From CAZBGL01 sp964491375 (GTDB lineage Bacteria; Desulfobacterota; Deferrisomatia; Deferrisomatales; Deferrisomataceae): a stretch of DNA of 7,124 bases. The notes beneath the pieces were generated by a model, which worked only from the letters and a program-made list of their open reading frames with translations, did not search any database and had not been told where the DNA came from. This document shows, piece after piece, positions 1 to 5,458 of this stretch. Numbering within the stretch: the stretch's first letter is position 1; every line of letters begins with the position of its first letter. The stretch covers positions 1-7,124 of the forward strand of contig CAZBGL010000032.1 in the NCBI GenBank assembly GCA_964491375.1. The letters are read 5' to 3'. Made by a program: the position numbers and the translations under genes.

Positions 1-715
1 AGAACACGTTCCATCCCGCCGTGGAGGCCCATCCCGTGCCGAGAAGCCCCAGGAAGCCGGAGCCGAGCAGGGCCCACATGCACGGTTCCGGTGCGCTCCA
101 CCCGGTCCAGTCGGGGCGGGCGGCGTCCGGGGCGACGCGGCGCAGGAGCACCCCGTTGGCCCACCCCGTGAACACCGTGACCGCGCCGAACAGGCCCGGG
201 AACATCCGGAGCAGGAACGAAGCCGTGCGATCCAGCATCTGCTGGACCGCCAGCCTCACTTGGGCGTCCTGTCCGGCCGTGTCCAGGGCCGCCGCCATCA
301 TGGCCCGCGCCTCCTCCACGGTCCGGGTGATCCACTCGGCTGGCGAGTGTCCGCCGAGCCACCCGCCCACCCCGAGCACCAGGGCCGTGGCCCCCACCGC
401 CACGGCCGCGTATGCGCCCACGGACACGTGAGCCGGCCAGCGCCTGGCCTCGGAAAGCCCCAGGGCCGCCCCGGGCATCCCGAACTGGGCGGCGTAGACC
501 GCCGCCCCGGTCGGCCCCGCCACCATGAGCACGGACGCCACCGATGCCACCAGCGCCAGCCCGCCCCCGCCGGGACCCCGGCGGAGGGCGGCCCACGCCA
601 CCGGCAAGGGGCTGACCATGGCCGCGAGCATCCCCACCGGCGGGGCCACGACCGATGCCAGGAACAAGGCCGCGGCTCCGACTCCCGCCAAGGCGCAAAG
701 GCCTGGACCCACCAC
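1..715 (-). CDS. DUF2232 (YybS-like) multi-pass membrane protein, C-terminus cut by window edge
   Basis: The frame stays open from just after the rpsR stop to the window edge and gives 238 residues without a stop; the 3' end is missing. I chose GTG at 713-715, 27 nt after the rpsR stop. A second GTG follows directly (710-712), there is no strong Shine-Dalgarno, and translation may be coupled to rpsR. The protein is mostly hydrophobic: likely membrane segments at about residues 6-24, 26-44, 52-75, 97-119, 168-190 and 211-229, with a short amphipathic charged stretch at about 127-165. This pattern (an early hydrophobic stretch with paired prolines, APPVG, then a longer helical loop) and the position after rpsF-rpsR fit the DUF2232/YybS family, which commonly sits between rpsR and rplI in deltaproteobacteria and Firmicutes. 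The family has no established biochemical role; it is an integral inner-membrane protein. The family call rests on synteny plus topology, not on a diagnostic motif. rplI would be expected beyond the left edge. Confidence 0.72.
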   Translation of the reverse strand, partial: MVGPGLCALAGVGAAALFLASVVAPPVGMLAAMVSPLPVAWAALRRGPGGGGLALVASVASVLMVAGPTGAAVYAAQFGMPGAALGLSEARRWPAHVSVGAYAAVAVGATALVLGVGGWLGGHSPAEWITRTVEEARAMMAAALDTAGQDAQVRLAVQQMLDRTASFLLRMFPGLFGAVTVFTGWANGVLLRRVAPDAARPDWTGWSAPEPCMWALLGSGFLGLLGTGWASTAGWNVF

Positions 716-742
716 GGCCGCGCCCCGCGGACGTCCGCCTGG

Positions 743-976
743 TCAGGGCAGCTCGGTGAAGGGCAGGAGCGCCACGTTGCGGGCCCGCTTGATCTCCCGG
801 GCGAGTCGCCTCTGGTGGTACGCGCAGTTGCCCGAGATGCGGCGGGGCACGATCTTGGCCCGCTCCGACAGGAACTGCCGGAGCACCTCGGGGTGCTTGT
901 AGTCCAGGGGCAGGCTGGGGTCCACACAGAAGCGGCACACCTTGCGGCGCCGGCGCCGGCGATACGGGTTCACCAT
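743..976 (-). CDS. rpsR: 30S ribosomal protein S18, zinc-ligand (C+) form
   Basis: Complete 77-residue S18, the usual length. S18 binds the central domain of 16S rRNA as a heterodimer with S6 in the small-subunit platform. Visible family features are the basic N-terminus (six consecutive Arg at 6-11), the LDYKHPEVL segment (24-32), KIVPRRISG (41-49) and the C-terminal REIKRARNVALLPF stretch. Cys14, Cys17, Cys51 and His54 (CRFC ... GNCAYH) form a likely zinc site, so this is the metal-binding version of S18; many bacteria carry a version without these cysteines. The ATG at 974-976 has a strong Shine-Dalgarno (GGAGGT, 8 nt upstream). The gene starts 27 nt after rpsF and is certainly cotranscribed with it; the DUF2232 gene follows. 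Confidence 0.98.
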   Translation of the reverse strand: MVNPYRRRRRRKVCRFCVDPSLPLDYKHPEVLRQFLSERAKIVPRRISGNCAYHQRRLAREIKRARNVALLPFTELP

Positions 977-1003
977 GATACTCCACCTCCCGGGGGGAGC
1001 GGT

Positions 1004-1486
1004 TTACGAAACGTGTTCCTCCGAGGCCCCTTCCGGGGCGGCTGCCTCGGCCCCTTCGGCGGAGCCGGTCTCCGAGGGGGCTCCGGCCGGATCCTCCGGC
1101 CCGGATTCGGCTTCGGTCGGACCCGGCTCGGACGCGGGGGCCGGGGCCCCCTCCTGGGGCTCCTCGGGCAGCGCGTCCGGGTCGATCCGTTTCTCCAGTT
1201 TGATGGTCTGGAACTTGAGGACCGTGTCCAGGAGATTCAGCCGCCGGTCCAGCTCGGTGGCGGCCCGTGTGGGCCCCGCGAACTCCAGGAGTACATAGTA
1301 CGCTTTCGTCCGGCCCTTCATCACGAACGCCAGGTCCCGGATCCCCCAGCGGTCGGTCTTGAGGATCCGGCCGGACTCGTTGGTGATGTACTCCTTGGCG
1401 CGGGCGATGAGCTCGTCGGTGGCCTCGGTGCCCAGGTCGGGATCGAACAGGATCAGGGACTCGTAACGATGCCAGATCTCGGCCAT
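1004..1486 (-). CDS. rpsF: 30S ribosomal protein S6 with long acidic Ala/Pro/Glu-rich tail
   Basis: 160 residues, longer than the usual roughly 95-135. The ferredoxin-like S6 core covers about residues 5-100: YESLILFDPDL (8-18), then TDRWGIRDLAFVMKGRTKAYYVLLEF (44-69, including the usual beta strand around Tyr63-Tyr64), then LDRRLNLLDTVLKFQTIKLEK (79-99). Residues about 102-160 form a low-complexity tail rich in Ala, Pro, Gly, Ser and Glu. It has about 16 acidic residues and no Lys or Arg, and is presumably disordered. S6 pairs with S18 on the 16S rRNA platform, and the partner gene lies 27 nt downstream. The ATG at 1484-1486 has AGGAG 5 nt upstream. It is the first gene of its operon, with its own promoter at 1578-1606 and a hairpin leader. 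E. coli S6 carries C-terminal glutamates added by RimK; here an acidic tail is genome-encoded. Confidence 0.98.
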   Translation of the reverse strand: MAEIWHRYESLILFDPDLGTEATDELIARAKEYITNESGRILKTDRWGIRDLAFVMKGRTKAYYVLLEFAGPTRAATELDRRLNLLDTVLKFQTIKLEKRIDPDALPEEPQEGAPAPASEPGPTEAESGPEDPAGAPSETGSAEGAEAAAPEGASEEHVS

Positions 1487-1508
1487 GTCCTCTCCTTTCG
1501 GCTGTCAA

Positions 1509-1532
1509 GCCCCCGATCCGGTTGCCGGGGGC
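1509..1532 (-). promoter_or_regulatory. rpsF leader hairpin, candidate S6:S18 autoregulatory site
   Basis: In the rpsF mRNA leader a perfect 7-bp stem (GCCCCCG / CGGGGGC) encloses a 10-nt loop that includes ACCGGA. It ends 22 nt before the rpsF ATG, so its fold could affect access to the ribosome-binding site. A CCG trinucleotide lies in the unpaired part (positions 1521-1519). An alternative inner fold, CCGG-CAA-CCGG, is possible. Established knowledge: in many phyla the S6:S18 complex binds a leader motif in which CCG sits in a bulge flanked by a stem and a hairpin, mimicking its 16S rRNA site. Position, stem and CCG fit, but the exact stem-bulge-hairpin arrangement is not clear here. The assignment is inferred. 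Confidence 0.45.
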
Positions 1533-1572
1533 AAGGAGATGGGAAGAGACGTCTCCACGTGGATGGATGAAC

Positions 1573-1612
1573 CCGGCCTTATACCCGAACGCGGCGTGAA
1601 AGGCAAGGCCGG
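1573..1612 (-). repeat. 8-bp inverted repeat spanning the rpsF promoter, just after the TolC-like gene
   Basis: Arms CCGGCCTT (1573-1580) and AAGGCCGG (1605-1612) are perfectly complementary with 24 nt between them. They overlap the -10 and the -35 of the rpsF promoter respectively. In the transcript of the upstream TolC-like gene they could form an 8-bp stem starting right after its stop codon. There is no following U-tract, so it is not a standard intrinsic terminator. It could be a transcript-end hairpin, an operator-like site, or chance in GC-rich DNA. Confidence 0.35.
1578..1606 (-). promoter_or_regulatory. Sigma70-type promoter of the rpsF-rpsR operon
   Basis: Read on the minus strand, TTGCCT (-35, 1606-1601) and TATAAG (-10, 1583-1578) are separated by exactly 17 nt. 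They match the consensus at 4 of 6 and 5 of 6 positions. The predicted start near 1571 gives a leader of about 85 nt that includes the hairpin at 1509-1532. The -35 lies within 15 nt of the stop codon of the upstream TolC-like gene, so the ribosomal operon starts its own transcript right behind that gene. Confidence 0.65.
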
Positions 1613-1614
1613 CT

Positions 1615-2922
1615 TCAGAGTTCGTTCATCACCGCGAGGAGCCGCGCACGGGCCACCATGTAGTCGTGGAGGGCCTGGGCGTGATCGGTGCGGGCGGCCG
1701 TGAGTCCCAGTTGGGCGTCGGTCACGTCCAGTGTGGTCCCCACCCCGTAACGGTACGACGCCTCGGCGAGCTCCACCGCCCGGCGCGCCCGGTCGATGTT
1801 GAGGCTCGCGGCCCGGATGATCTCCTCGGCCACCCGGAGGTCGTCCAGGGCCACCTTGGCTTCGAGCTCGATGGCCTGGCGGAGCTGGTCCTCGGCGATC
1901 CGGACGTCCCGCAGATGGCTCAGGGCCTGGGCCACCTTGCCGCGCGTGCGCCACCCGTCGAACAGGGGCAGGCTCATGCTCACGCCTACGGTCCACTGCT
2001 CCCGGTTGGGATTCAGGTTCTCGAACTCCTCCGTGACGAAACCGTACTCCGCGCGCAGGGCCACGGTGGGCTTGTCCTCGGCCCGCGCGAGCGCCAGGTT
2101 CTTTTCGGCGATCTCCCGGGCGATGCGCAGGGAGGCGAGCTCGGGCCGCTGCTTCACGGCACGGGCCACCACGGTCCCCAGGTCCAGTTCCTCCATCGGC
2201 ACGTACTCGAGATCCCCTACGGGCTCGATGGGTGCGGACTGTTCCCGGGCCAGCAGGTTGTTGAGCCGTGCGGCCGCCTGCCGGACCCGGTTGCGGGCCT
2301 GGATCACCGGGGTGCGCGCGTTGGCCACGTCCACGCGCGCCCGGACCACCTCGAACTCGTTCACCACCCCGGCCTCGTACCGCTTTTCCGCAACCTCCAG
2401 GTGGCGCTTCCGCTGGGCCAGGGTCTCCTCGGCCACCTCCACCAGCCGCCGGGCCAGCAACAGGTCGTAGAACGCCTGGTGGACCTGGAGCTTGATCCTG
2501 CGTTCCGCCGCGGCCAGGTCTTGCGCCGCCTGGCGCCGGCTGACGCGGGCGATCTCCACGGCCGTGCTCACCCGGCCCCAACTGAACAGCACCTGCTCCA
2601 GGGTCGTCTTCAAGGAGTAGCCGTTCTTCACCTCGGGCCGGGCAAACGCCGGGAACAGGTCCAGGAAGCTCTCGTCGTAGTACCTGCGGTACCCGGCCTC
2701 CAGGCCCACCTGGGGGTACACTTGGCTCTTGACCTCCACGACCTGGCCTTCGAGCATCGAGAGCCTCTCCCGTGCCCTCAAGACCTCGTGGTTGCGTTCC
2801 AGGGCCATGGCCGCCGCCTCGTCCACGGACAACCGAAGGGGCTCTGCGGCCCGGGACGGAGGCGGGGCAGCCAGGCAGACACCCGTCAACCCGCTCAGTA
2901 CAAGCCATCGCAATGCTCGCAT
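1615..2922 (-). CDS. TolC-family outer-membrane efflux protein
   Basis: 435 residues, typical of the family. An N-terminal Sec signal peptide (about residues 1-26; hydrophobic WLVLSGLTGVCLAA, likely cleavage after SRAA) shows export. Cys16 does not sit in a proper lipobox, so it is probably not a lipoprotein. Two OEP repeats follow (about 31-225 and 245-430), dominated by long Ala/Glu/Arg coiled-coil helices. The paired hallmark turns are visible: RYEAGVVNEFEVVRARVD at 181 and RYGVGTTLDVTDAQLGL at 391, with a beta-strand segment ending SLPLFDGW at 317-324. Such proteins trimerise as an outer-membrane beta-barrel with a periplasmic tunnel and serve RND, ABC or type I export pumps. No adaptor or pump gene is adjacent, so its partner and substrate are unknown. 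The ATG at 2920-2922 has GGAGG 8 nt upstream. A palindromic operator candidate at 2937-2954 suggests control by a repressor encoded elsewhere. Confidence 0.93.
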   Translation of the reverse strand: MRALRWLVLSGLTGVCLAAPPPSRAAEPLRLSVDEAAAMALERNHEVLRARERLSMLEGQVVEVKSQVYPQVGLEAGYRRYYDESFLDLFPAFARPEVKNGYSLKTTLEQVLFSWGRVSTAVEIARVSRRQAAQDLAAAERRIKLQVHQAFYDLLLARRLVEVAEETLAQRKRHLEVAEKRYEAGVVNEFEVVRARVDVANARTPVIQARNRVRQAAARLNNLLAREQSAPIEPVGDLEYVPMEELDLGTVVARAVKQRPELASLRIAREIAEKNLALARAEDKPTVALRAEYGFVTEEFENLNPNREQWTVGVSMSLPLFDGWRTRGKVAQALSHLRDVRIAEDQLRQAIELEAKVALDDLRVAEEIIRAASLNIDRARRAVELAEASYRYGVGTTLDVTDAQLGLTAARTDHAQALHDYMVARARLLAVMNEL

Positions 2923-2936
2923 GGCGAACCCTCCGC

Positions 2937-2954
2937 TCTGAATCGCGATTCAGA
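2937..2954. promoter_or_regulatory. 18-bp perfect palindrome, probable repressor operator of the TolC-like gene
   Basis: TCTGAATCGCGATTCAGA is a perfect 18-bp inverted repeat with no spacer. It begins 15 nt before the TolC-like ATG, and its downstream edge abuts the Shine-Dalgarno (2931-2935). It would lie at about the start of the tolC transcript, downstream of the proposed -10 at 2963-2968, where a bound dimer would block transcription. Size, symmetry and AT-richness against a GC-rich background resemble operators of TetR-family regulators of efflux genes. No regulator gene is in the window, so the family is inferred. Confidence 0.6.
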
Positions 2955-2962
2955 TTCGCTGC

Positions 2963-2991
2963 ACGGTACGACGCCCGGCCCGGAAAAGCAA
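2963..2991 (-). promoter_or_regulatory. Possible promoter of the TolC-like gene
   Basis: On the minus strand TTGCTT (2991-2986) and TACCGT (2968-2963) are 17 nt apart. The -35 is fair, and the -10 is poor (3 of 6). The implied start near 2955 falls at the edge of the 18-bp palindrome, which makes the arrangement credible for a repressed gene. The -10 match alone would not be convincing. Confidence 0.35.
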
Positions 2992-3008
2992 GGGGCGCGT
3001 CTCCGGAT

Positions 3009-3038
3009 TTGGCGAAGGGGAACGGGCTCGGGTATCCT
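3009..3038 (+). promoter_or_regulatory. Possible promoter of the decarboxylase gene
   Basis: TTGGCG (3009-3014) and TATCCT (3033-3038) are 18 nt apart, each matching the sigma70 consensus at 4 of 6 positions. Transcription would start near 3045, giving a leader of about 45 nt before the ATG at 3090. I see no riboswitch-like structure in that short leader. Confidence 0.4.
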
Positions 3039-3089
3039 GCTGTTTCCTTTTGTGCCCGAGTTCAAGCCTCGCGGAGGAAGGAAAACGCC

Positions 3090-4358
3090 ATGCCCATGAG
3101 CCCGGACTTCCAGGCCCGACTCTCCCGGATTCTCCCCCAGGTGGCCGCCCATTTCGGTACGCCCTTCCACATATACGACGAGATCGGCATCCGGCGGACC
3201 GGGGCGGCCCTCAAGCGGGCGTTTGCCCGCGTCCCCGAGTTCCGGGAGTACTTCGCGGTGAAGGCGCTCCCCAACCCGGCCATACTGCGGATCATGGCGG
3301 ACATGGGGTTTGGGTTCGACTGCAGCTCCATCCCCGAGATCCAGTTGGCCCGCATGGCAGGGGCCTCGGGCGAGGACATCCTGTTCACATCGAACAACAC
3401 CATCGTGGAGGAGATGGAGGCCTGTCTGGAGGCGGGGGGGATCCTGAACCTGGACGACATCACCCTGGTGCCCAAGGTGCCGAGGATGCCCGAGCTCATC
3501 TGCTTCCGCTACAACCCCGGCCCCCGCCGCACGGGGAACGCCATCATCGGAAACCCGGTGGAGGCCAAGTACGGGGTGGCCCACGAGCAGATCGTGGACG
3601 CCTACCGGCTCGCCCGCGACCGGGGGGCGCGCCGTTTCGGGCTCCACACCATGATCTGCTCCAACGAGCGCAATGCGGACTACTTTGTGGAGACCGTGCG
3701 GATGCTTCTGGACGTGGCGAGGATGGTTTCGGACGCGCTGGGCATCCGGTTCGAGTTCGTGAACATGGGAGGGGGGCTGGGAATCCCGTACCGGCCCCAC
3801 GACGAGCCCCTGGAACTCGATCGGATGGGCCGGGAGATCGCAGCCCTGCTGGAGGCGTTCGGCCGGGAGCGCGGGTACGTGCCCCGGCTCCTCATGGAGA
3901 GCGGCCGGTACATGACCGGGCCCCACGGGGTGCTGGTGACCCGGTGCATCAACCACAAGCACATCTACCGGGAGTACGTGGGGGTGGACGCTTGCATGTC
4001 GGCCCTGATGCGGCCCGCCATCTACGGGGCGTACCACCACATCACCGTGCACGGCAAGGAGGACGCCCCGGCCGACACCGTGGTGGACGTGGTGGGTGCC
4101 CTGTGCGAAAACAACGACAAGTTCGCGATCCAGCGGCCGCTGCCCCGCATCGACGAGGGGGACTTGGTGATCATCCACGACACCGGGGCGCACGGCCATG
4201 CCATGGGGTTCAACTACAACGGCCGGCTCCGTCCCCAGGAACTGCTTTTGCGCCGCGACGGCACGGTGGAACGGATCCGGCGGGCCGAGAGCGTGGAGGA
4301 CTACTTCGCCACCCTGCGGTTCGCGCCGGATACGTGGAACCCTGCGGGCACCGGCTGA
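3090..4358 (+). CDS. lysA: Diaminopimelate-decarboxylase-like PLP enzyme (fold type III), variant clade
   Basis: 422 residues, the normal length for the family. It has an N-terminal alanine-racemase-like barrel (about 20-280) and a C-terminal beta domain. Visible landmarks are Lys58 in YFAVKALPNP (the PLP Schiff-base lysine), His186, the glycine-rich phosphate loop MGGGLG (226-231), ESGR (270-273), RPAIYGAYHH (308-317), Cys339-Glu340 and the C-terminal NYNGRLRP (375-382). Canonical LysA decarboxylates meso-diaminopimelate to lysine in the cytosol, the last lysine step. Several motifs differ: HTM replaces the common HIGS-type loop, CENNDK replaces CESxD, and GAHGHAM (366-372) has His368 where LysA normally has a PLP-contacting Tyr. 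The short N-terminus lacks the usual family prefix. This could be LysA, or a related decarboxylase with another amino-acid substrate; no dap genes are adjacent. The start at 3090 has GGAGGAAGG about 8 nt upstream; ATG 3096 is an alternative. The upstream in-frame extension is noncoding. Confidence 0.8.
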   Translation: MPMSPDFQARLSRILPQVAAHFGTPFHIYDEIGIRRTGAALKRAFARVPEFREYFAVKALPNPAILRIMADMGFGFDCSSIPEIQLARMAGASGEDILFTSNNTIVEEMEACLEAGGILNLDDITLVPKVPRMPELICFRYNPGPRRTGNAIIGNPVEAKYGVAHEQIVDAYRLARDRGARRFGLHTMICSNERNADYFVETVRMLLDVARMVSDALGIRFEFVNMGGGLGIPYRPHDEPLELDRMGREIAALLEAFGRERGYVPRLLMESGRYMTGPHGVLVTRCINHKHIYREYVGVDACMSALMRPAIYGAYHHITVHGKEDAPADTVVDVVGALCENNDKFAIQRPLPRIDEGDLVIIHDTGAHGHAMGFNYNGRLRPQELLLRRDGTVERIRRAESVEDYFATLRFAPDTWNPAGTG

Positions 4359-4385
4359 TCGTGCGGGGATGCCGCCCTCGTCCCT

Positions 4386-5294
4386 TCATACCACCGACAG
4401 AAGCACGGTCAGGGTGAGCAGGCTGCACAGGGTGGAGAAGAACACCGTGGTCGTGACGAATTCCGGGGCCACCTCGTACTCCATCGCGATGATCGAGACG
4501 AGCACGGCCACGGGCATGCCGGCCTGCAGGACGCCCGCGGCCCGCTCGAGCGGGGTGAGCCCGAACAGGGGCACCGCCACTGCGGCGAGCGCGGGCGCGG
4601 CCACCAGCCGCACGGCGCTCGCCACGGCCGCGTCGGCCGTGAGGCGGAACCGGCGGATCCCGGCCAGTTGCAGGCCCAGGGCGAACAGCATGGTGGGGAT
4701 CATGGCGTCGGCCAGAAGCCCCACCATGCGCTCGACGAGGAGCGGCACCCGGATGCCGGCAGACGACACCGCCACGGCCGGTGGCACCACGAGGAGCGCG
4801 GGGGTTTTCAGGATCGACCCGGCGGCGCCGAGCCCGCCCCCCCGCACCCACCCGGCGGCGCCCACGCACACCACGAACGCCACCACCAGGATGGCGATGA
4901 AGTAGATGGTGGCCGGCGCCAGGGCCTCCTCGCCCAGCCGGAACCGGATGAGGGCCAACCCGAAGTTCCCCACGTTGCCGAACACCGCGATCATGACGTA
5001 TGCGGCTGCCATCTCCCGTGGGCGGCGGAGCGCCCGCGCCGCCGCCCACCCGGTGGCCGCGAACGCCAGGTGCACGAGCACCGCGAACACCGCCATGCGC
5101 ACGGTGCGGCCCAGGGGGACCCGCGAGGCCGCGATCACGTGGAACGTGAACGCCGGGACGAACACGTAGTACGCCGTGCGGGCGAGGGTGCGGGCGTCGA
5201 GCCCCAACCGGGGGCCCAGCACGTATCCCAGGGCCACGATCGCGAACACCGGCGTGACCACGTCCAGGAAGACCGACGTGACCTGTACGAGCAT
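4386..5294 (-). CDS. AEC-family (auxin-efflux-carrier-like) permease
   Basis: 302 residues, the usual family length, with about ten hydrophobic segments (roughly 5-27, 39-58, 66-88, 97-117, 127-149, 162-180, 190-212, 224-245, 252-272 and 278-301) in two five-helix halves. Family-type motifs are FGNVGNFGL (105-113) in the fourth segment, MIPTMLFALGLQL (198-210) and MPVAVLVSIIAMEY (260-273). Bacterial AEC proteins are inner-membrane secondary transporters; characterised relatives carry malate or malonate. The substrate here cannot be read from sequence. The ATG at 5292-5294 has AAGGGGG about 4 nt upstream. The gene converges on the decarboxylase with only 27 bp between the stops and no clear terminator. 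It is divergent from nfeD across a 234-bp region. It appears to be a single-gene unit; a link with the decarboxylase (for example export of its product) is only a guess. Confidence 0.9.
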   Translation of the reverse strand: MLVQVTSVFLDVVTPVFAIVALGYVLGPRLGLDARTLARTAYYVFVPAFTFHVIAASRVPLGRTVRMAVFAVLVHLAFAATGWAAARALRRPREMAAAYVMIAVFGNVGNFGLALIRFRLGEEALAPATIYFIAILVVAFVVCVGAAGWVRGGGLGAAGSILKTPALLVVPPAVAVSSAGIRVPLLVERMVGLLADAMIPTMLFALGLQLAGIRRFRLTADAAVASAVRLVAAPALAAVAVPLFGLTPLERAAGVLQAGMPVAVLVSIIAMEYEVAPEFVTTTVFFSTLCSLLTLTVLLSVV

Positions 5295-5302
5295 GGAACC
5301 CC

Positions 5303-5353
5303 CTTTCCGGTCTCTCCAGCGTTCTGGCCTTCCAGCCCTTCCGGCCTCTCAGC
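5303..5353 (-). repeat. Three tandem degenerate about 17-bp units in the AEC permease leader
   Basis: Units lie at 5303-5320, 5321-5336 and 5337-5353, directly abutting, and each reads approximately YTTCYGGYCTYTCCAGC on the plus strand. Units 1 and 3 are the closest pair; unit 2 has small deletions. They lie wholly within the proposed 5' leader of the permease mRNA and end 8 bp from its ATG. On the mRNA the units begin GCTGRR, and the middle one can form CTGG-AAGG-CCAG. The role is unknown: it may be a short dispersed repeat family or a leader structure. Confidence 0.5.
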
Positions 5354-5356
5354 CAT

Positions 5357-5371
5357 CCCTCTCGGCGAGGG
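5357..5371 (-). other. Small GC-rich hairpin in the AEC permease leader
   Basis: CCCTC (5357-5361) and GAGGG (5367-5371) form a 5-bp stem with a 5-nt loop, between the proposed permease promoter and the tandem repeats. It would be near the 5' end of that mRNA. There is no U-tract, so it is not a terminator. It may be stabilising or incidental. Confidence 0.3.
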
Positions 5372-5382
5372 GGGTGGAGCGC

Positions 5383-5411
5383 AGTGTAGACCGGAAACGA
5401 TCCCGAGTCGA
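5383..5411 (-). promoter_or_regulatory. Possible promoter of the AEC permease gene
   Basis: On the minus strand TCGACT (5411-5406) and TACACT (5388-5383) are separated by 17 nt, each 4 of 6 to consensus. Transcription would begin near 5376, giving about 80 nt of leader that holds the hairpin and the tandem repeats. The promoter is divergent from, and about 45 bp away from, that of nfeD. Confidence 0.45.
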
Positions 5412-5413
5412 AA

Positions 5414-5427
5414 TCCGGCGCGCCGGA
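5414..5427. repeat. 14-bp perfect palindrome between divergent promoters
   Basis: TCCGGCGCGCCGGA is a perfect inverted repeat located between the -35 of the permease promoter (5406-5411) and the -35 of the nfeD promoter (5431-5436). The position would suit an operator acting on both genes. However, a G/C-only core is also easily produced by chance in such GC-rich DNA. A further 10-bp palindrome (CGCGGCCGCG, 5435-5444) lies beside it. Confidence 0.3.
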
Positions 5428-5430
5428 CCG

Positions 5431-5458
5431 TGGACGCGGCCGCGGGGTCTGCTATGTT
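5431..5458 (+). promoter_or_regulatory. Probable extended -10 promoter of the nfeD-slipin operon
   Basis: TGCTATGTT gives an extended -10 (TG at 5450-5451, hexamer TATGTT at 5453-5458). TGGACG at 5431-5436 is a 4-of-6 -35 with a 16-nt spacer. Transcription from about 5465 leaves about 64 nt of leader to the nfeD start. The short AT-rich island in otherwise G/C-rich DNA supports the call. Confidence 0.5.

Noticed and set aside
1506..1511. TTGACA-like hexamer (read on minus strand, about 1507-1502) just upstream of rpsF
   Set aside because: It is a perfect -35 hexamer but lies about 15 nt from the ATG, so there is no room for a -10 and start before the gene.
260..1570. 436-residue plus-strand ORF across rpsR and rpsF
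   Set aside because: It is antisense to two certain ribosomal protein genes and has a low-complexity Gly/Arg/Pro composition typical of GC-rich shadow frames.
1505..2908. 467-residue minus-strand ORF over the TolC-like gene
   Set aside because: Another frame of the same strand; Gly/Pro/Arg-rich with no domain. The overlapping frame has a signal peptide and both OEP repeats.
2772..3089. N-terminal extension of the decarboxylase by 106 residues
   Set aside because: It runs through the TolC-like gene, the palindrome and the promoter region. The ATG at 3090 has a good Shine-Dalgarno and begins the family's normal N-terminus.
1666..3099. 477-residue plus-strand ORF antisense to the TolC-like gene
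   Set aside because: A Leu/Gly/His-rich antisense shadow with no ribosome-binding site or recognisable motif.
2895..4199. 434-residue minus-strand ORF antisense to the decarboxylase
   Set aside because: His/Val/Gly/Pro-rich antisense frame; the sense frame holds the full set of PLP-enzyme motifs.
4359..4385. Bidirectional terminator between the convergent decarboxylase and permease genes
   Set aside because: Only a 4-bp GGGA/TCCC pairing can be drawn, and there is no T-tract in either direction.
5337..5400. TPP-riboswitch-like GGCUGAGA string in the permease leader
   Set aside because: Only this short string matches. The other conserved TPP segments (such as ACCUGAUCUGG) are absent, and the string is explained by the tandem repeat.
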